Source: Trochalopteron elliotii
Taxonomy: Eukaryota; Chordata; Aves; Passeriformes; Leiothrichidae
NCBI GenBank assembly: GCA_024734555.1
Contig: JANPWX010000651.1
Span: 2,852,139 to 2,916,138 of the forward strand
Length of the DNA stretch: 64,000 bases
Reading direction: 5' to 3'
Shown here: positions 1 to 12,140 of the stretch, piece after piece
Layout: every line of letters begins with the position of its first letter
How positions within the stretch are numbered: position 1 is the stretch's first letter
Program-made: the position numbers and the translations under genes
The notes under the pieces: generated by a model
Told to the model about the DNA's origin: nothing
Seen by the model: only the letters and a program-made list of their open reading frames with translations
Database searches by the model: none

Positions 1-1184
1 CTTTCATAGGAGAAATAGAGCAGAAAGCAGAAAACCCTGGTTAAAGCAAACCCATTCCTTGCAGAAGTTTAAACATCTCACTTGGAACTCTGGCTCCCCT
101 TTCTCATGTGCTGGGAACCAGGGCTGCAGAGCAAGGCTGGCTGTGAGCAGGCAGGGGGCTGCAGCAAAGGCAATATTTCCAGCTCCACTCTGCCCATTAA
201 CAGCAATTTGCCCACAAACAATCTGGAAAGAGTTTTCTCAGATTACAGTAGAAGTTAATGGAGTTGGAAATTCCTTCTCTTTTGGATTAGCACAGCCTCC
301 TTTGTGCAGCCCTCGAGTACATGGTGAAGTGCAAGGAAGGTTTGGCAGCAGCAGAAGCAACTGAGAGCATAAAACTGAGAGCATGGTGAGGGGGCCTGAT
401 TCAGTATTCCTGGATCTCCTCACTGCTCCCATTTCTCCAGGCTGGAAAGCCCAGGACCTCCCCGTGTCAAAGTAACCAATTGTAAAATAAATTGATTGTC
501 ATCCATTTATATCAGAAGAAAATCACAGCTAAGTTGTGTTTACACTTCGTCTTTACTATACATCAGATTTGATTAAGAAAAAAAAAAAGTAAGAACTCTA
601 TGTGGTCAGCAAAGTCTTTTCACTTTGAGGTCAACAGAATTTCCCCACCCGTGTCCTGTACCAGCAGAGGAGAGCCAGCAGGGAATGAATGAACAGCTGC
701 TGGAATCACCTCTGCCTGCAGAAGAAATGAAAAAATGCCGATGCACTCTGGTTAAAAAATGGAAACCTCTTGCACTGCATCAACTTGAGCCAAAACCCAC
801 CAGAGCCATGGCTGCTCACTGAGGAGGGCTCGAGGTCTATCTGTACTACAGGACCATTCTTCTCTCAATCATTAACTCAGCAGAGGCAGGGCAGGGACAG
901 GCACCAGTTCCGTTTGAAGGCAGGTGATGCTCACCAGGGACCAGCCCACAGACAGCGGTGGCTCCTTCCATCACAGCTCGTCCTCAGGATGGATGGGAGC
1001 TGCTGGGGACATGGGGACACATCCTCCCTTCCTCATCCTCACCTCCCCTTTCCGTGTGAGTGCCATTACATTACTGAAAAAATGCTTATGGTTAATCAGC
1101 ACTGCTAAATCCCGTTGGCTTCTATCTGTGCCTCTGTGTTTCCTGACACCTCTCCTGTCCCCAGGCCATGGAAAGCTCAGGGTA

Positions 1185-1372
1185 TTTAGCGGGGAGGCCT
1201 CCGGGGAGCAGCTGTCCCCAATCATCCTGTCCACGTCCCTTTCATTCCCAGATCACATCTTGTACCAACAGTTTGTGTGTGGGAAGAATCCAAGCTGTCA
1301 GGGCTGCTCCCAGGACGGGCACGGTGCGCAAGGTGCCCCATCAGGGGGGCGCGGGTGTTGACCCCCGTGCTC
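1185..1372. promoter_or_regulatory. CpG-retaining GC-rich patch
   Basis: Nine CpG dinucleotides lie within about 190 bp, while most of the surrounding kilobases hold very few. In a methylated vertebrate genome retained CpGs often mark unmethylated regulatory DNA, old coding DNA or recent GC-biased conversion. A stretch near 1340 resembles a CTCF core but has one extra G, so I do not call it. The regulatory reading is inference only. Confidence 0.2.
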
Positions 1373-2719
1373 ACCCCAAATAATGAGTGGGGGCTGTTCC
1401 CAGCCTCCTGCAGCCTCCCCAGAGCCCAGCAGCACGGTAATCACTGACATGCACAAGCAATGAAAGTAATCTGTTGTTAACTGGCTGAACAGGCTTGCCC
1501 AGAGACCCCAGACTTCCTCGTTCAGGAATGTTACACAACGCGAATTTTCTCCTTAAAGAAGGAAAAAAACCCAAACCCTCAGTAGGCTAAAAGATGCCTC
1601 CTCACAGCCTCCCTTTCCCAATCCAGCACTTCAAAAACAATTGAGAGAAAATCCAAGGAGGAAATTTTGGAAACCATGGACTGTAATGGAAGTGGAATGC
1701 CTAAATAAGTCCTAATGGACTAGAAAGGTTTGATAACAAAAAACATTTCTTTAGTATCAGTCCTTCACCCAAGCTCCTGGGGATGAATCTATTGAGTCAC
1801 TCACATTCACTGTGCTGGGAGGGGATTTAATTTAGTTATGGCTGACCAGGGTGTTTCTGAGGGATTGAAATGGAAACGCTTCTACAGTGGCTTTGTGGGT
1901 GCAGCTTTGGACCTTAATTCACCAACAAAATTCTGTGTTTTGGGTGTCAACCCAGAGAGCAGGCAGAGGGACCAAAAATTAGCTGCCTGCTGAGTCTCAG
2001 CTTGTCAGCAGCAGCACTGGCTCATCACATCCCAGTTCTGTTCTCCAGTACTCACTCGTTACCAGTAGCTGCGTATCTACTATTTCAATTGTCAATTTAG
2101 CATTTAATTAAGCATTCAGTCAGAGAAGGACCAAACCCCACAGGATTCCTGCACACGGATGTGCTGACCCCATATGGCACTGCCTGGCTTTTGACTTCTG
2201 GTTATTTTTAGCTTCAAACATGATCCTTTACACCACAACAATCTCCATAAACCATAAAAATGAAATGTTTTATGGGTGTCCCAGTGAAGGACAGGGCAGG
2301 GAGTGCCCAGCTGAGCTCATGGCACCCCCTGAGCCCCCAGCAAGGCAGACCCAGGAACTCAGCAGGTCCAAGATGTGGGTGAGAGTCCAGGGCAGACAGC
2401 GTGAGAGGATCCCATGGAACTACTGCCAGTGCCTTGAAAAGTCAAATATCCACCCTGGAAGCAAATGCTCATTTTTCACTGCAGGAACACCACTGCTGAG
2501 GATATCAATGGTATTCTAGATAAACCTGTCAAAACTGGGTAATGCCTTCAAGCAGGAGAATATTCTGTGAGGGATTTAAGCACTTTTTCCCCGTGGCTCC
2601 TCTTCCACCTTGGCCAGGGAAGTGCTGCTCGGTGCCTGGGTCAGCTGAGCACAAAGCACTGTTATTTTATCAGTGGGGTGAGATGATGACGCTCTCTCTT
2701 TCTTCCATACTTCAGCCCT

Positions 2720-2875
2720 TCCCGGGGCTGCCTCGTTGGCAGGTATTTCACAGGATTAAATGACCTGATGTTATCGATGCCGGGCAGAGCTCGGCTGTCC
2801 CATCTGATCGCTGCGTCCCCTCTTCGGCGCCCGCAGAAATCCCCTTTTCTCATGGCACACGCCAGGAAACGTTGT
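2720..2875. promoter_or_regulatory. CpG-dense patch, possible regulatory element
   Basis: Twelve CpGs occur in about 155 bp, including the words ATCGATGCCGGG and TTCGGCGCCCGC. Both flanks are CpG-poor. No open frame with splice sites explains the patch as an exon. It could be a small hypomethylated enhancer or the remnant of a promoter; conservation in other birds would decide. Confidence 0.28.
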
Positions 2876-3098
2876 CAGGCTTACATAAACAGATATTTTG
2901 ACAAGGAAATTTAGGTTTTCCCTCTGTTATTTTGTCTAATGCTTCTCCTGTTTTGTCTATTGTATTGCAGATTGGTTAAATCAGGAGTGCAGGCAAAGGC
3001 AAGATCCACAGAATGCAAAGGTAGGGCCCACTCCATTTTCCTATTCTGCAATTCCTTTATGGCCTTAAAAGTCTGCTCCAAGTCAGGAAAATATTCAG

Positions 3099-3135
3099 AT
3101 GTTTCAATGCAAATGTTCTCATGTTTCAATGCAAA
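3099..3135. repeat. Perfect 15-bp direct repeat, period 22
   Basis: The word ATGTTTCAATGCAAA occurs at 3099-3113 and again, identically, at 3121-3135. It is a small local duplication; the first copy continues as the POU octamer ATGCAAAT while the second does not. Confidence 0.85.
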
Positions 3136-3225
3136 CCCTTAAAAATGAAGTTTAGCACTGAAATGTATGTGCCAGCTGCACCCTTGGCACTGAGCCAGCC
3201 CATGGGTGTCTGTGGCAGAAATCTT

Positions 3226-3330
3226 TCACAGGATCACAGATTGTTCTGGGGGTAAAAATCACCTGGTCCCAACCCCTTCCACCAGACCAGGGTGCTCGAG
3301 GCATCTCTTTCCACAAGGCTCAAGACTGTC
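3226..3330 (-). mobile_element. CR1 LINE 3' fragment, degenerate
   Basis: On the plus strand the segment opens with CACAGGATCACAGATTGTTC, then has a CCTGGTCCCAACCCC block and ACCAGACCAGGGTGCTC. This is the order of the reverse complement of the avian CR1 3' end, so the element points to the minus strand with its 3' end at 3226. It is diverged and only about 100 bp, so this is an old, heavily 5'-truncated copy. Confidence 0.62.
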
Positions 3331-4437
3331 CCAAAGACACAAGACCCTGTATCCATGTCCATCATAGAATTTCTGTGTAATAATTTTGTTTGTCCTGCTA
3401 CACCAAGGACCATTCCAGACCCTTGGGCACCCTTTGGTTCATCAGTTGCTTACCAAGCATGGGGAGAACCAAAGAGCAGAACTGTCGTTAACTGGGAACA
3501 TCTACAGTTGTGTCCTCCCTGATGTGCAGATTTTCAGTATTATTGTCACATATAAATACATATTACATCACATGTACCTCGGGAGGGGTGGCTGAAGCTC
3601 TCAGTGCAGAGACCATTCTGCAGGGCACACAAACCCTGGTATTTCTGCCCATCCTCAACCCCTCACAAGGGCACAAAACACGGAACAAATTTCTTAAACA
3701 GCTCCAATCACAGTCACAGCAGTGCAGGAGCAGCACAGGACAGCTGGGGCTGTCTCCTTCAGAACTAAAACCCTGTGCCTTGAAAAATCTCTCAGGGGTT
3801 GGAACCTTGGCCCTCTGCAGGTGAGTGGGAGATCTCGATGGCTCCAGCAGAGCTTGGCTGTCACAGCAGCTCTCTTGGGCTGGGGCACAAAGGGAAACAA
3901 CAGGAGCAGCCTGGGGCCCCTCTCCTGGAAGGGAAGGTGTCGGCTTTGGGGGCTCAGCACTGGGGCTGTATCTGCAAGCAAGCTCAGAGCTGATGTAGGT
4001 ATCTCCAGTATAAGTTATGGAGTTGTTAATCCTCCACAGGTTTTAATAATCATTTAGCATTTAGTGAATACGCTGGACTATAAATGTGTTATTAAACCTA
4101 AATTAAATGCAGATTTGGAACATAAATGTGCTGTAGAAATTTATGAGGGATCTTAGCAGTGAATAATTTTTTTAGACATTGCTGTGAAAGCTACATAATA
4201 TTGGTTTCTGAATTAGTGTAAAATACTGTGTGTTACTTGTCCATTATTGGAGACTGTGTCTGTGGAGGCATGTCCTAAAACCCCCATGCAGTCCAAAACT
4301 TAATTCATTGGCAGGAATTTCCAGGTCTGTAAAAAACAAATGAACCATTTTTGTGTCAACACAGTGCTGTTCCCCCTGGAACTGCTGCGTGTGGGTCTCA
4401 CTTTCCCCAGGCCTACCAAACTCAGCATGTGCAGAAA
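3331..4437. other. Unique non-coding stretch
   Basis: No repeat family or gene is recognised. The part from about 4010 to 4240 is AT-rich, with several TTAAT and ATTTAG words. Open frames on both strands are short and have no plausible splice context. Confidence 0.55.
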
Positions 4438-4580
4438 TCACAGAACCCCAGGATGACCTGGCTTGGGAGGGACCGTAAAGATCATCTCAATCCCACCCCC
4501 TGCCATGGGCAGGGACACCTTCCACTATCCCAGGGTGCTCCAAGCCCTGTCCAGCCTGGTCTTGGGCACTGCCAGGGAAT
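4438..4580 (-). mobile_element. CR1 LINE 3' fragment
   Basis: Plus-strand order: ATCACAGAACCCCAGGATGA, a GGGAGGGACCGTAAAGATCATC block, CCCTGCCATGGGCAGGGAC, ACCTTCCACTATCCCAGGG, then GCCCTGTCCAGCCTGGTC. This is the well-known reverse complement of a CR1 3' untranslated end. It belongs to the GGTTGGAAGGGACC class of 3' end also seen at 34.2, 49.4, 51.1 and 56.6 kb. No coding part of the element remains. Confidence 0.93.
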
Positions 4581-5190
4581 GTGATTCACATCCCAAATAC
4601 CCGAGGTTTGTTTGGGCTGCCAGTGTTTGTACATTCGTCTTCTTCTCCCAGAGTGATCACCCTCACTGCAAAGACTGGAAATGTGTTGTTGATGAAGTCA
4701 GGGATGCCATTCCCAATAGATCTCAAGCACCTCACTCACCATGCGGTATCAGAGGACAGTGCTGAGTGTGTTGACATGCCCTTGGTTGAATTTACAGCAA
4801 TAATACTGAATTAATTTGAGTTGATTTTTAAAGGAGAAAAGCAAGCCCATAACAATTCCAACCAGCTTACAAACCTGTTGATGACTGCAAAACCTTGAAG
4901 ATCCTGCACACTGCAGCCTTCTGGTGACTCTGAGGTACAAAAGGATCCCATCTTCTACCGGAGAACTGCAAGATTTAACAGCTTTGGGCAGAACAAGGCT
5001 GTTAGCTGAGAAATGAACCTCATCAGTATCATAGCTAGGAAAGAGAATCAGCCTCAAACTCTGCAGTGGCCAGGAGGTCAGGGCAAATGTTAGGAGAGAC
5101 AGAATAGTGGAGAAGCTAATTGACCTAATGATGGTGTTTTATTTTAGAGTCATGCCAAATTTCCTTCATGGTCTGTACCAAAGAATGAGC

Positions 5191-5230
5191 ACACAGCTGT
5201 CACATGTAACACACAGCTGTCCACATGTGG
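5191..5230. repeat. 20-bp tandem duplication carrying four E-box cores
   Basis: ACACAGCTGTCACATGTAAC is followed directly by ACACAGCTGTCCACATGTGG. Each copy has one CAGCTG and one CACATG, so four CANNTG words fall within about 35 bp. The duplication is plain in the sequence; use by basic helix-loop-helix factors is speculation. Confidence 0.75.
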
Positions 5231-7190
5231 ATTTCCTAGAGGACCATCTCTGTTTCTAGTAATTCCAGATGCAATTGTAAACCTTACCTTAATCAGGCAT
5301 GATGGAAATCTGCTCCCACTCTGGGAGAGAAAGGCAGAAAGGAAGCAGCAGTGCAAGGGCAAGGTCCTGGAGCACTGGCTGAGCACTCAAGGTGGTTCCT
5401 GGAGGAACAAAAGAGACATTTTACAAGGACTAAGTGTTCTCAGCAGAGCACATCAGTGTTGATGACTTCCCCTCACTCCTGAGACTGATGCATGCACTGT
5501 TCCTATTGCCAGCCCTGCACTTGATTAAAAGACACTCCACAGCAGAGCAGTGTTGTTGTACAGAACGTGTATGTTATCAAATAATAAACTGGCTGTCACA
5601 ATATTGGCTCAAGGCTTGGGAGTTTTCTAATGCAGGAAGATTAAGACGGTTGAACTTCAAATAAGTTCCATTTCTGACTAATTGTTTGCAGATATGGCAT
5701 AGAAGCAAGATGGGTTCTTTTGGGAAAATAATGTGATTTTACTTTACAAGATTCTAGCTGAAAAATAAATGCTCAAAGCCCAGACTTGCTTAAATCTGTA
5801 CATTTGGAATCACCTGCAGGGAAGCTGCCCTTAGAGCACTGGAGAGTGTTCTAGCATGCTGGGCTCCCCTTTAAAACTGGAATAAGAAGCAATCACTATA
5901 TTAGATTTTGTTACAACCACATGGGCAGCTTTTCAGATGTGGCCTAAGACCAGACTTGGCCTGTGAGGCCTCCCTTCTCCATACCCATGAAGCCACACAC
6001 AGAAATTCACTCTGCAGAACTCGCAGAGGCTCTCAGCTCTTTTTCTAACCATTAATTACTCCATGGTCTGTCCCGCTTGGGGAGGTCACAGCTGCCCCCG
6101 TGTCTCCATCCCTCTCTGGCAACTCTCCTGTGCTGATGTCCATGGTGTGACCTGCACAAGCATTTTCTCCCTGCAGGACAGGGATCAACACAGCCAGGGA
6201 GATCTTGGTTCTCCATTCCAACTGAGTCAGAGGCTCGACATGTGACCTTCTGACACTTGGTCTTCTCCTGTCAAAATCAAAATTGAGTTTAAATCTAGGA
6301 ACACACTGAGAACCAGATGCTCCAGCTGAGCCAAACCTTTCTGGGTAAATATATTGCAAAGAGCACAAATCATCCCACTTCAAACTTTGGGAATCTGTAT
6401 ATATTTAAATGTATACAAAATTCTGCTGCTTCTCGACAATAGGTTCATGCTCTAGAAGAACAGAAATCCAGCAGGCTGAAATTAATAATGCATTAGAATG
6501 AACACCAGTGCATTGTTTCCCATTTAAGGAACTGCCTGGATATAAATAAATCCTTACTCATATTCTATGACTTAAATAACAGAATCGTTCTTACCACGAG
6601 TAACAATTGCACCTTTCATAAAAATAAGAGGTAAAAGTTAGTTTTGAGAAGAAACCTCAATGAGGAATGAATCTTAAACTTCAATGCTCTTGCTGTCAGT
6701 ATATTGAATGTGGCTTGGTTCAAAACTCTCTGCTAATGTCCCCAAAATGCCATTGTTTAACCCCAGCCAGCCACCAGTCCCTCTCAGCCCCTGCCTCACC
6801 AGTGGGATCAGGGAGAGAATCAAAGGGGAAAAGCAGAAAACTTGTGGGTTTAGATGAGGACAGTTTAACAGTGCAAGCAAAAACTGTGCACACAAACAGT
6901 GCAAAGCAAGGTATTAATTCACTGCTTCCCCTGGCTGAACAGGTGTTCAGGAGCTCAAGGAGAGCAGGGCCCCATCCTGTGCAATGGGGACTTGGAAAGA
7001 CAAATTCCATCTCTTCCAACATCCCTCCCTCCCTCCTCATCCTGAGCAGGATGTCCTACAGGCTGGAATGTGCCTTTGGTCAGTTTGGGTCACCTGTCCT
7101 GGCTGTGCCTCCTCTGGCCCTCCCCAGCCACATCAAAAACATCTCTGTGTTATCAGCCCCATGTTCAGCACAAACCCAAACTAGCCCCAA

Positions 7191-7228
7191 ATTAATTATA
7201 TCCCAGCCAATTAATTCTATCCCAGCCC
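7191..7228. repeat. 19-bp tandem duplication
   Basis: ATTAATTATATCCCAGCCA is followed by ATTAATTCTATCCCAGCCC, two copies differing at two positions. It is a minor local duplication. Confidence 0.75.
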
Positions 7229-7949
7229 AAACCAGCACATAAGGGAAGGACTGAACTGGATGAGTGGAATTCAAGCTAAGGCCATTTCTGCTTTTGATGC
7301 TCTAGCTGAAGGTGCTGTTTATCACGTGTTGCCTAAATTTGTGCCAGCATGGAATATCTCTAAGGTTTCCTCTTACAGAATGTAAGGACCATGCAGCGCA
7401 TGGCAACATGGACACAAATATTTGCCCAAAACAACAACTAAAGTTAAAAAAAACCCAAAACAAAACATGGATCAGAGGTTGTGGACTGTCCCTGAGACAG
7501 TTTTCTCAGTGAGAAATGGGCTGGTGTTCTGACTCTAGTGAGAAGGTGTTGCTTTATATCTGCAGTCCCAGCCTGTAGTGAGACCTGCTCATAAATATTT
7601 GAGCTCGCTGGACAAGAGGCAGCTGAATTATTGCACATTCACACATCTCCAACAATACCTCCAAATCACACCAGAAACAACTGAGGCAAATGCTTTAAAA
7701 ACATCATTTTAAAAATCTGAAACACAAAGATTTCAATTTAATAACTAATTGTATGATTCAAAAAAAATGTGGGGTGCTATACATTCAAATCCAGTAACGA
7801 GATCCTTTTGCCTGTAATTCCACAGCAGAGAAAGTTGGTTGTATGGTGGATTAATCAGCCACTTGACTTTTTTTTTTAATTAGTGATAGAAATAAAGCCC
7901 AGAGTATTCTGCTCTAAAATTCACCTCAGCATTTGGAGTGAATAAGTAA

Positions 7950-8500
7950 AAAAGACCCAAATCATAAAGTATTTCCCTTTGCTTATATTACCAGTTTGTG
8001 AAAACAAGAATTTGATGAACAAACCATTTTAAACAAACAGGGCTTTAGGAGTGTGCAATGCAGCAAATAGTGGTTATTTCTCACATAACTTTGTTACATG
8101 CCAAGCACTGATTTCCTTTCTATATGAATGAAAGCCTATAAACCGATGCAATTACCCTCCCCACATACATTAGTTTAAATGCTGGGGTGTTACAAACCCC
8201 ATTTATCTTTGGTGCTTTCTGTTAGGCTGCAAGTCAGCTCTGAGGTTTAAATTTTGTTTAAAAGTTCTTGGCTAATTGATCACTTTGGAGATGCTTTAAA
8301 CACAGGTAAAGCACCGACAAAGACGTGAAAAGTAAGCTTTCCTAATGGATGAATTGCAGCTATCCATCATCCCGCAGCTACTTCCCCAGTACCCTCCCAT
8401 TAAACCTAATAAGTTCTATTAGGGCTGTTAACATGTGGCATCTGTTAATGGAGAGTGTATAATGCACAGGGCGTGAGGGGACCTGAGGGCTCCGAGGAGG
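7950..8500. promoter_or_regulatory. AT-rich block with homeodomain-type words, candidate enhancer
   Basis: About 550 bp without simple repeats or mobile elements, carrying many words typical of vertebrate conserved non-coding elements: CTAATTGATCAC, CCTAATAAG, GTTAATGG, TTATCTTTGG and a TGATTT/AAACA mix. A few CpGs persist (CACCGAC, GACGTG, GGGCGTG). The call rests on texture only. Alignment to chicken and other birds is the decisive test. Confidence 0.25.
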
Positions 8501-9199
8501 AAAGTTTGGAACAGAAAAACAAGTCCTGGCTATTCCCAAAGTTAATGTAAAGGCAGGTCAGTGTTCCAGGCCTTTCTCAGAGGCCATTCCCATTTAAAGC
8601 CTTCCTGGAGCAGGGGCAACCAGGCCTCATTTGCTGGCACAGTGCACATGTTATATTTCAAATACAACAGCAGGCAGAATGTAGAAGTTGAAGGAAAAAG
8701 AGGAAATATATTTATTTTTGGCTTGAGAAAACAGTGTGACACATGACAAGCCTGGATCTCTTTCGGAGAGGCTGTGCTCTACATTACTGAGATTAAGTTT
8801 GATCATGGCTGAAGGAAGACAGAAATCCCCCAGCCTGGATGGCAGGGCTGTAAGAGTGGCTGTTCCTGTCTGCTGTGGGCTGATTCCTGACATCTTGAAC
8901 ACATTGCTGGGGCAGCTCCTCCGAGCCTGTGCCATGGGGATGCTCTGGCAGATGGAGAGCAAGGAGCGTGGGGAGAGGCTGGGAGCTTCAAGGGCTGCCT
9001 GCAATCAAAGGCTTTGAACTGTTCCTGCCTGTGAGACCACTTTCCTTGGTATTGGGGGGACTATCAGAACACATTATAATGACCAAAGCCAGCCCATGTA
9101 GTAACAGCTGTGAGTGTAATCCAAAAATTAGCTCATTAATTCACAGGAAAGTATTTTCTACTCGTCTTTCATTACAAAAAACGTGTCTGCTTGTTAGCG

Positions 9200-9560
9200 A
9201 AACCTAGAGCTTTAACTGGAATCTTTTAAAACATTAGCAATGCACATGTGCTTTACTATGCCTTAGTGGGAGATTTATTGAGTTTATTCTCTAATCTCTG
9301 TTTACAAGCAGAAATATGACCAACATAAATCATTTGAATAAGATTTCAAGCTACAAATCCCTTTTGCTATTTTCCGACATCCCCGTGTTATTTCAAACCT
9401 GCAATTAATTCTTTTCTTTGCTGGCCTGTTTGTTTTTAAAAACAATTTCACTCCACTTGACCTTTGTATTTCTTGGAAAAATGTTCAAAGTTGGAAATAA
9501 CTCTAGATGTTATCTGTTAGTGCTTATTTACCACGCACAGTGAGCTCAGCTTGAGCTGCA
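9200..9560. promoter_or_regulatory. AT-rich low-repeat block, candidate conserved element
   Basis: Contains GCAATTAATTC, TGTTTACAAGC (forkhead-like), CTTGACCTTTG (nuclear-receptor half-site like) and TTATCTGTTAG, with no repeat. The mix resembles enhancer DNA, but single motifs of this length are common by chance, so confidence is low. Confidence 0.2.
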
Positions 9561-10264
9561 GCTTAGGAGCCCCAGAGAGATACAAGATGAAGGGGCAAAT
9601 TCCTACCAGCAGGAATTAGTATGTCAGGGACGCTGTGGTCATCATTAAGGACAGCCAGGCTGCTCTCCAAGTGGTGGCTCTTATAAAAACCTCAAATATT
9701 TAAAAAAGAAAGGGAAGAAAACGATGACACACAGAAACACCTCTCCTGAGGTCTGTCCTGCAAGGTGCTGGGTATGCTGGCCACAACCCAAACAAGCACT
9801 GAAACAATAATTGGGTGGGCACAGGTACAGAATTGGGCCCAAGGCCCTGAAACAGCAACAAATTGCCACTATTGTTAATTAATTCCAGTTATTGTCGTTG
9901 AACAGGACAAAAAGGTGCTGTGCACTAACTGCAGTACAGCAACTTTTAGAAGCCCAGAAGTCTACAAAGCTGGTAATTGTGATATTCAAGTGATATTAGT
10001 GGTCCTGCAAGAGTAACTTTTATCTTTCTAGGAAGCTTTGCCTGTTTTCAGTGGGAAATGTGTGGCTTGAAAGGGCTGCTCTGGTTTTGCAACTGCTGCC
10101 AGCTAAGGATCTGCTGAAACTTGTGTTCTCAGAAGTGCAGCCCATCTATATTGGATCAACAACAGGGCAACAGCATTAACTAAACTATTACATCAATGGT
10201 ATATAGTCCAGACACACAATCTCCACTTCTTCATGCTAGAGGGAGTTCAAGTCCTGAAAAAAAC

Positions 10265-10299
10265 AGAAAAAGAAAAAGGGGGGAAAAAAGGGAAAAAAA
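10265..10299 (+). repeat. 35-nt homopurine tract
   Basis: An uninterrupted run of A and G, including GGGGGG flanked by A-runs and a near mirror-symmetric A6-GGG-A7 part. Homopurine mirror tracts can form triplex DNA. Probably a simple slippage product. Confidence 0.85.
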
Positions 10300-10589
10300 T
10301 GGAATACAGAAAGCTGACAATATTTACATTTAACAGATTGTAGCATTTTGGTTTTCAAAAGGCTGAGTCCAAGGCAATTAAAACTTCGGTGGCCTTTTGG
10401 TGTTCAAACTGCAGGCAGAGGGTAGCAGAGGGGAGCAGGGTCCCTGTGCACACATGTGGCTGTCAGGGTTTGACAGGTGTGTGCTGGGCGCTGCCCGGGA
10501 AACCTGAGAGTGTTTGTAAACAGTCTGTGCTTTCTCAAAAGTGCCCTCGAGATTTGCTACAGGAAGTCAAATTGCTCAAATCTACCTAA

Positions 10590-10800
10590 TTTGGCACGAT
10601 ACGTTGAAAGCATGCTTGAGTGATCATAATTGCACTGGGACTGACTTCATTTAGCAATCTCTGGGCATACCTTTCCAATAACAACTGCAGGCGATATAAA
10701 TTCAATCTCTTGTTTGTTTCTGAAAGTGATTAGCCTAAAAAATTTGGAATTTAAACACTCATAATTGCAAAGTGTTATTTATATTCAATTTTGATTTATT
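10590..10800. promoter_or_regulatory. AT-rich candidate conserved element
   Basis: Holds CACGATACG, GTGATCATAATTGC, TTTAGCAATC, GATTAGCC and a second CATAATTGCAAAG word within about 200 bp. The repeated CATAATTGC word (near 10624 and 10760) is visible directly. The role is unproven. Confidence 0.2.
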
Positions 10801-11872
10801 AAAGAAAAAAGTCCCCTCACTTTTTCTTCTGTTTTTTTTTTTTTTCTACCCAGGAATGGTTTGAGTTGCTTTGGAAAGTGAAAGGGATAGAAAATAGAAA
10901 TGAAAGGAAAAAGACATGTCTTGGTGGTGGTGAATATTGCTCTTACAATGGGTTTTTTTTCCCCTACAACATATAGTTTTGCAACAACAGCATAAAAGGT
11001 TCTGATGTTTACTTCAAGCCTGGACTTTTTGCTGTGGAATATCTACTGCTTACTAGGATTAATGTAATTTTCACATCTATGCAGAAATATGTGTAAAAAT
11101 AAGACAAATCAACTGTGCTGTACAAGTGCAAGAGCAGGAAGAGACCTCAAAGAGTCCCATTTACATTCTGAGCACAATAACCAGTGTTGTTCAACATGAC
11201 AAACAAGGCTGAAATAAAGATATTTATTTGGCGCATGTATTCAGGTTTTAAAAACCAATTCATCTAATACATATTTGCACCCTTTTTATATTTGCCTTCT
11301 CCAGAAACTGCTGAGGGAAACCCCACAGTGGGCAAGAATCTTCCTGAAAGTGAAATCTGGGAGAAGATCTGCAGAAAGGAAATATTGATTCATAAATGTA
11401 GGCAAATATTCATAAAGACTTTTCAGCAGGATGCTAGCTCAAACAAGTAAAACCATCCCCCCAAAGGCCCAAAACATGTATAAACCCCAAATATCAGATT
11501 TCCAATTAAAGAAAAATGCTGTGAACTCTTTAGAAATTTACTTATAAATTACGAAATTAAATTCCCAACAATTGTGTCACCAAGAGCAGTTTAAAATATT
11601 CAGGGAAAACCAAAAAAACTCATTAGAAAAAGCTGTTTCCTGAGAACATCTTGCTTTGCCCTAATCACAAACAGACCTGTGTGCAGCCCCCTTGCTCTAA
11701 TTAAAACCAAGAAATGAGAGATGAAGCAAAGCAGGGAGATCTCCATCAGGGCTGACCCTGTGCCCCAGCCCCACACGGCCAGGAAGGACTGGGCTCTCCT
11801 GGCAGGAAAAACAGGAGTTGGACAAATCTCTTTACCACATTGGCTTTTTCCATATCTTCTTTATAACCATCT

Positions 11873-11903
11873 TCCTCCTCCTCCTCCTCCTCCTCCTCCT
11901 CCT
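11873..11903 (+). repeat. (TCC)n microsatellite
   Basis: About ten uninterrupted TCC/CTC units. Translated by chance this gives a proline or glutamate run in overlapping frames, which explains apparently low-complexity open frames on both strands here; neither is a real gene. Confidence 0.95.
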
Positions 11904-12140
11904 GCTGCCCTGCTCCTGTTCCTGTCCCTACAGGTGACAATCTCTGTGCCCACAGGTGGTGGTGAACCCTGTGCTCAGCACCAGGACCCAGGTGATTCCA
12001 GCACAGAGCTGAGAACCTGCAGAGCACTGGCTGGGCCAGGGGCACCAGCAGCAGGCTGGGGTGTCAGCAGCAAGGGTGGCACCTTTGTGACACTCTGGCC
12101 ACCTTACCAGCCTGTCTGGAGACCCCTCTGCTCTCCATAA

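Larger units (their letters stand above)
1..3225. other. Unique non-coding stretch, no gene seen
   Basis: Mixed-composition DNA with stops in all frames at ordinary spacing. Short open frames give protein strings with no recognisable domain. Apart from two patches of retained CpG (1.2 and 2.8 kb) and a short direct repeat near 3.1 kb, entered separately, I see only an A-run near 579-590. No tRNA, CR1 or simple-sequence array is visible here. Confidence 0.6.
4581..12140. other. 7.5 kb CR1-free non-coding stretch
   Basis: No recognisable CR1 or gene. From about 7.6 to 11.6 kb the sequence is AT-rich, low in repeats and full of TAAT, ATTA and TTTAAA words, as in vertebrate developmental gene deserts. 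One 191-codon ATG frame (6667-7242) is not beyond chance given the window size and has no recognisable domain. Small duplications, a polypurine run and a trinucleotide repeat are listed separately. A weak CR1-like word at 11133-11152 is too short to call. Confidence 0.55.

Noticed and set aside
1335..1360. CTCF site in the GC-rich patch
   Set aside because: The run has six G where the core allows five before C, so the motif is out of register by one base.
6667..7242. 191-codon ATG open frame as a gene
   Set aside because: No recognisable domain; this length is within what a 64 kb window can give by chance, and there is no splice or promoter evidence.
11133..11200. Very old CR1 end (GGAAGAGACCTCAAAGAG)
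   Set aside because: Only a short word matches; no further CR1 order follows it.
11721..12140. Proline-rich or glutamate-rich protein in opposing frames
   Set aside because: The runs come from a (TCC)n microsatellite read in different frames.
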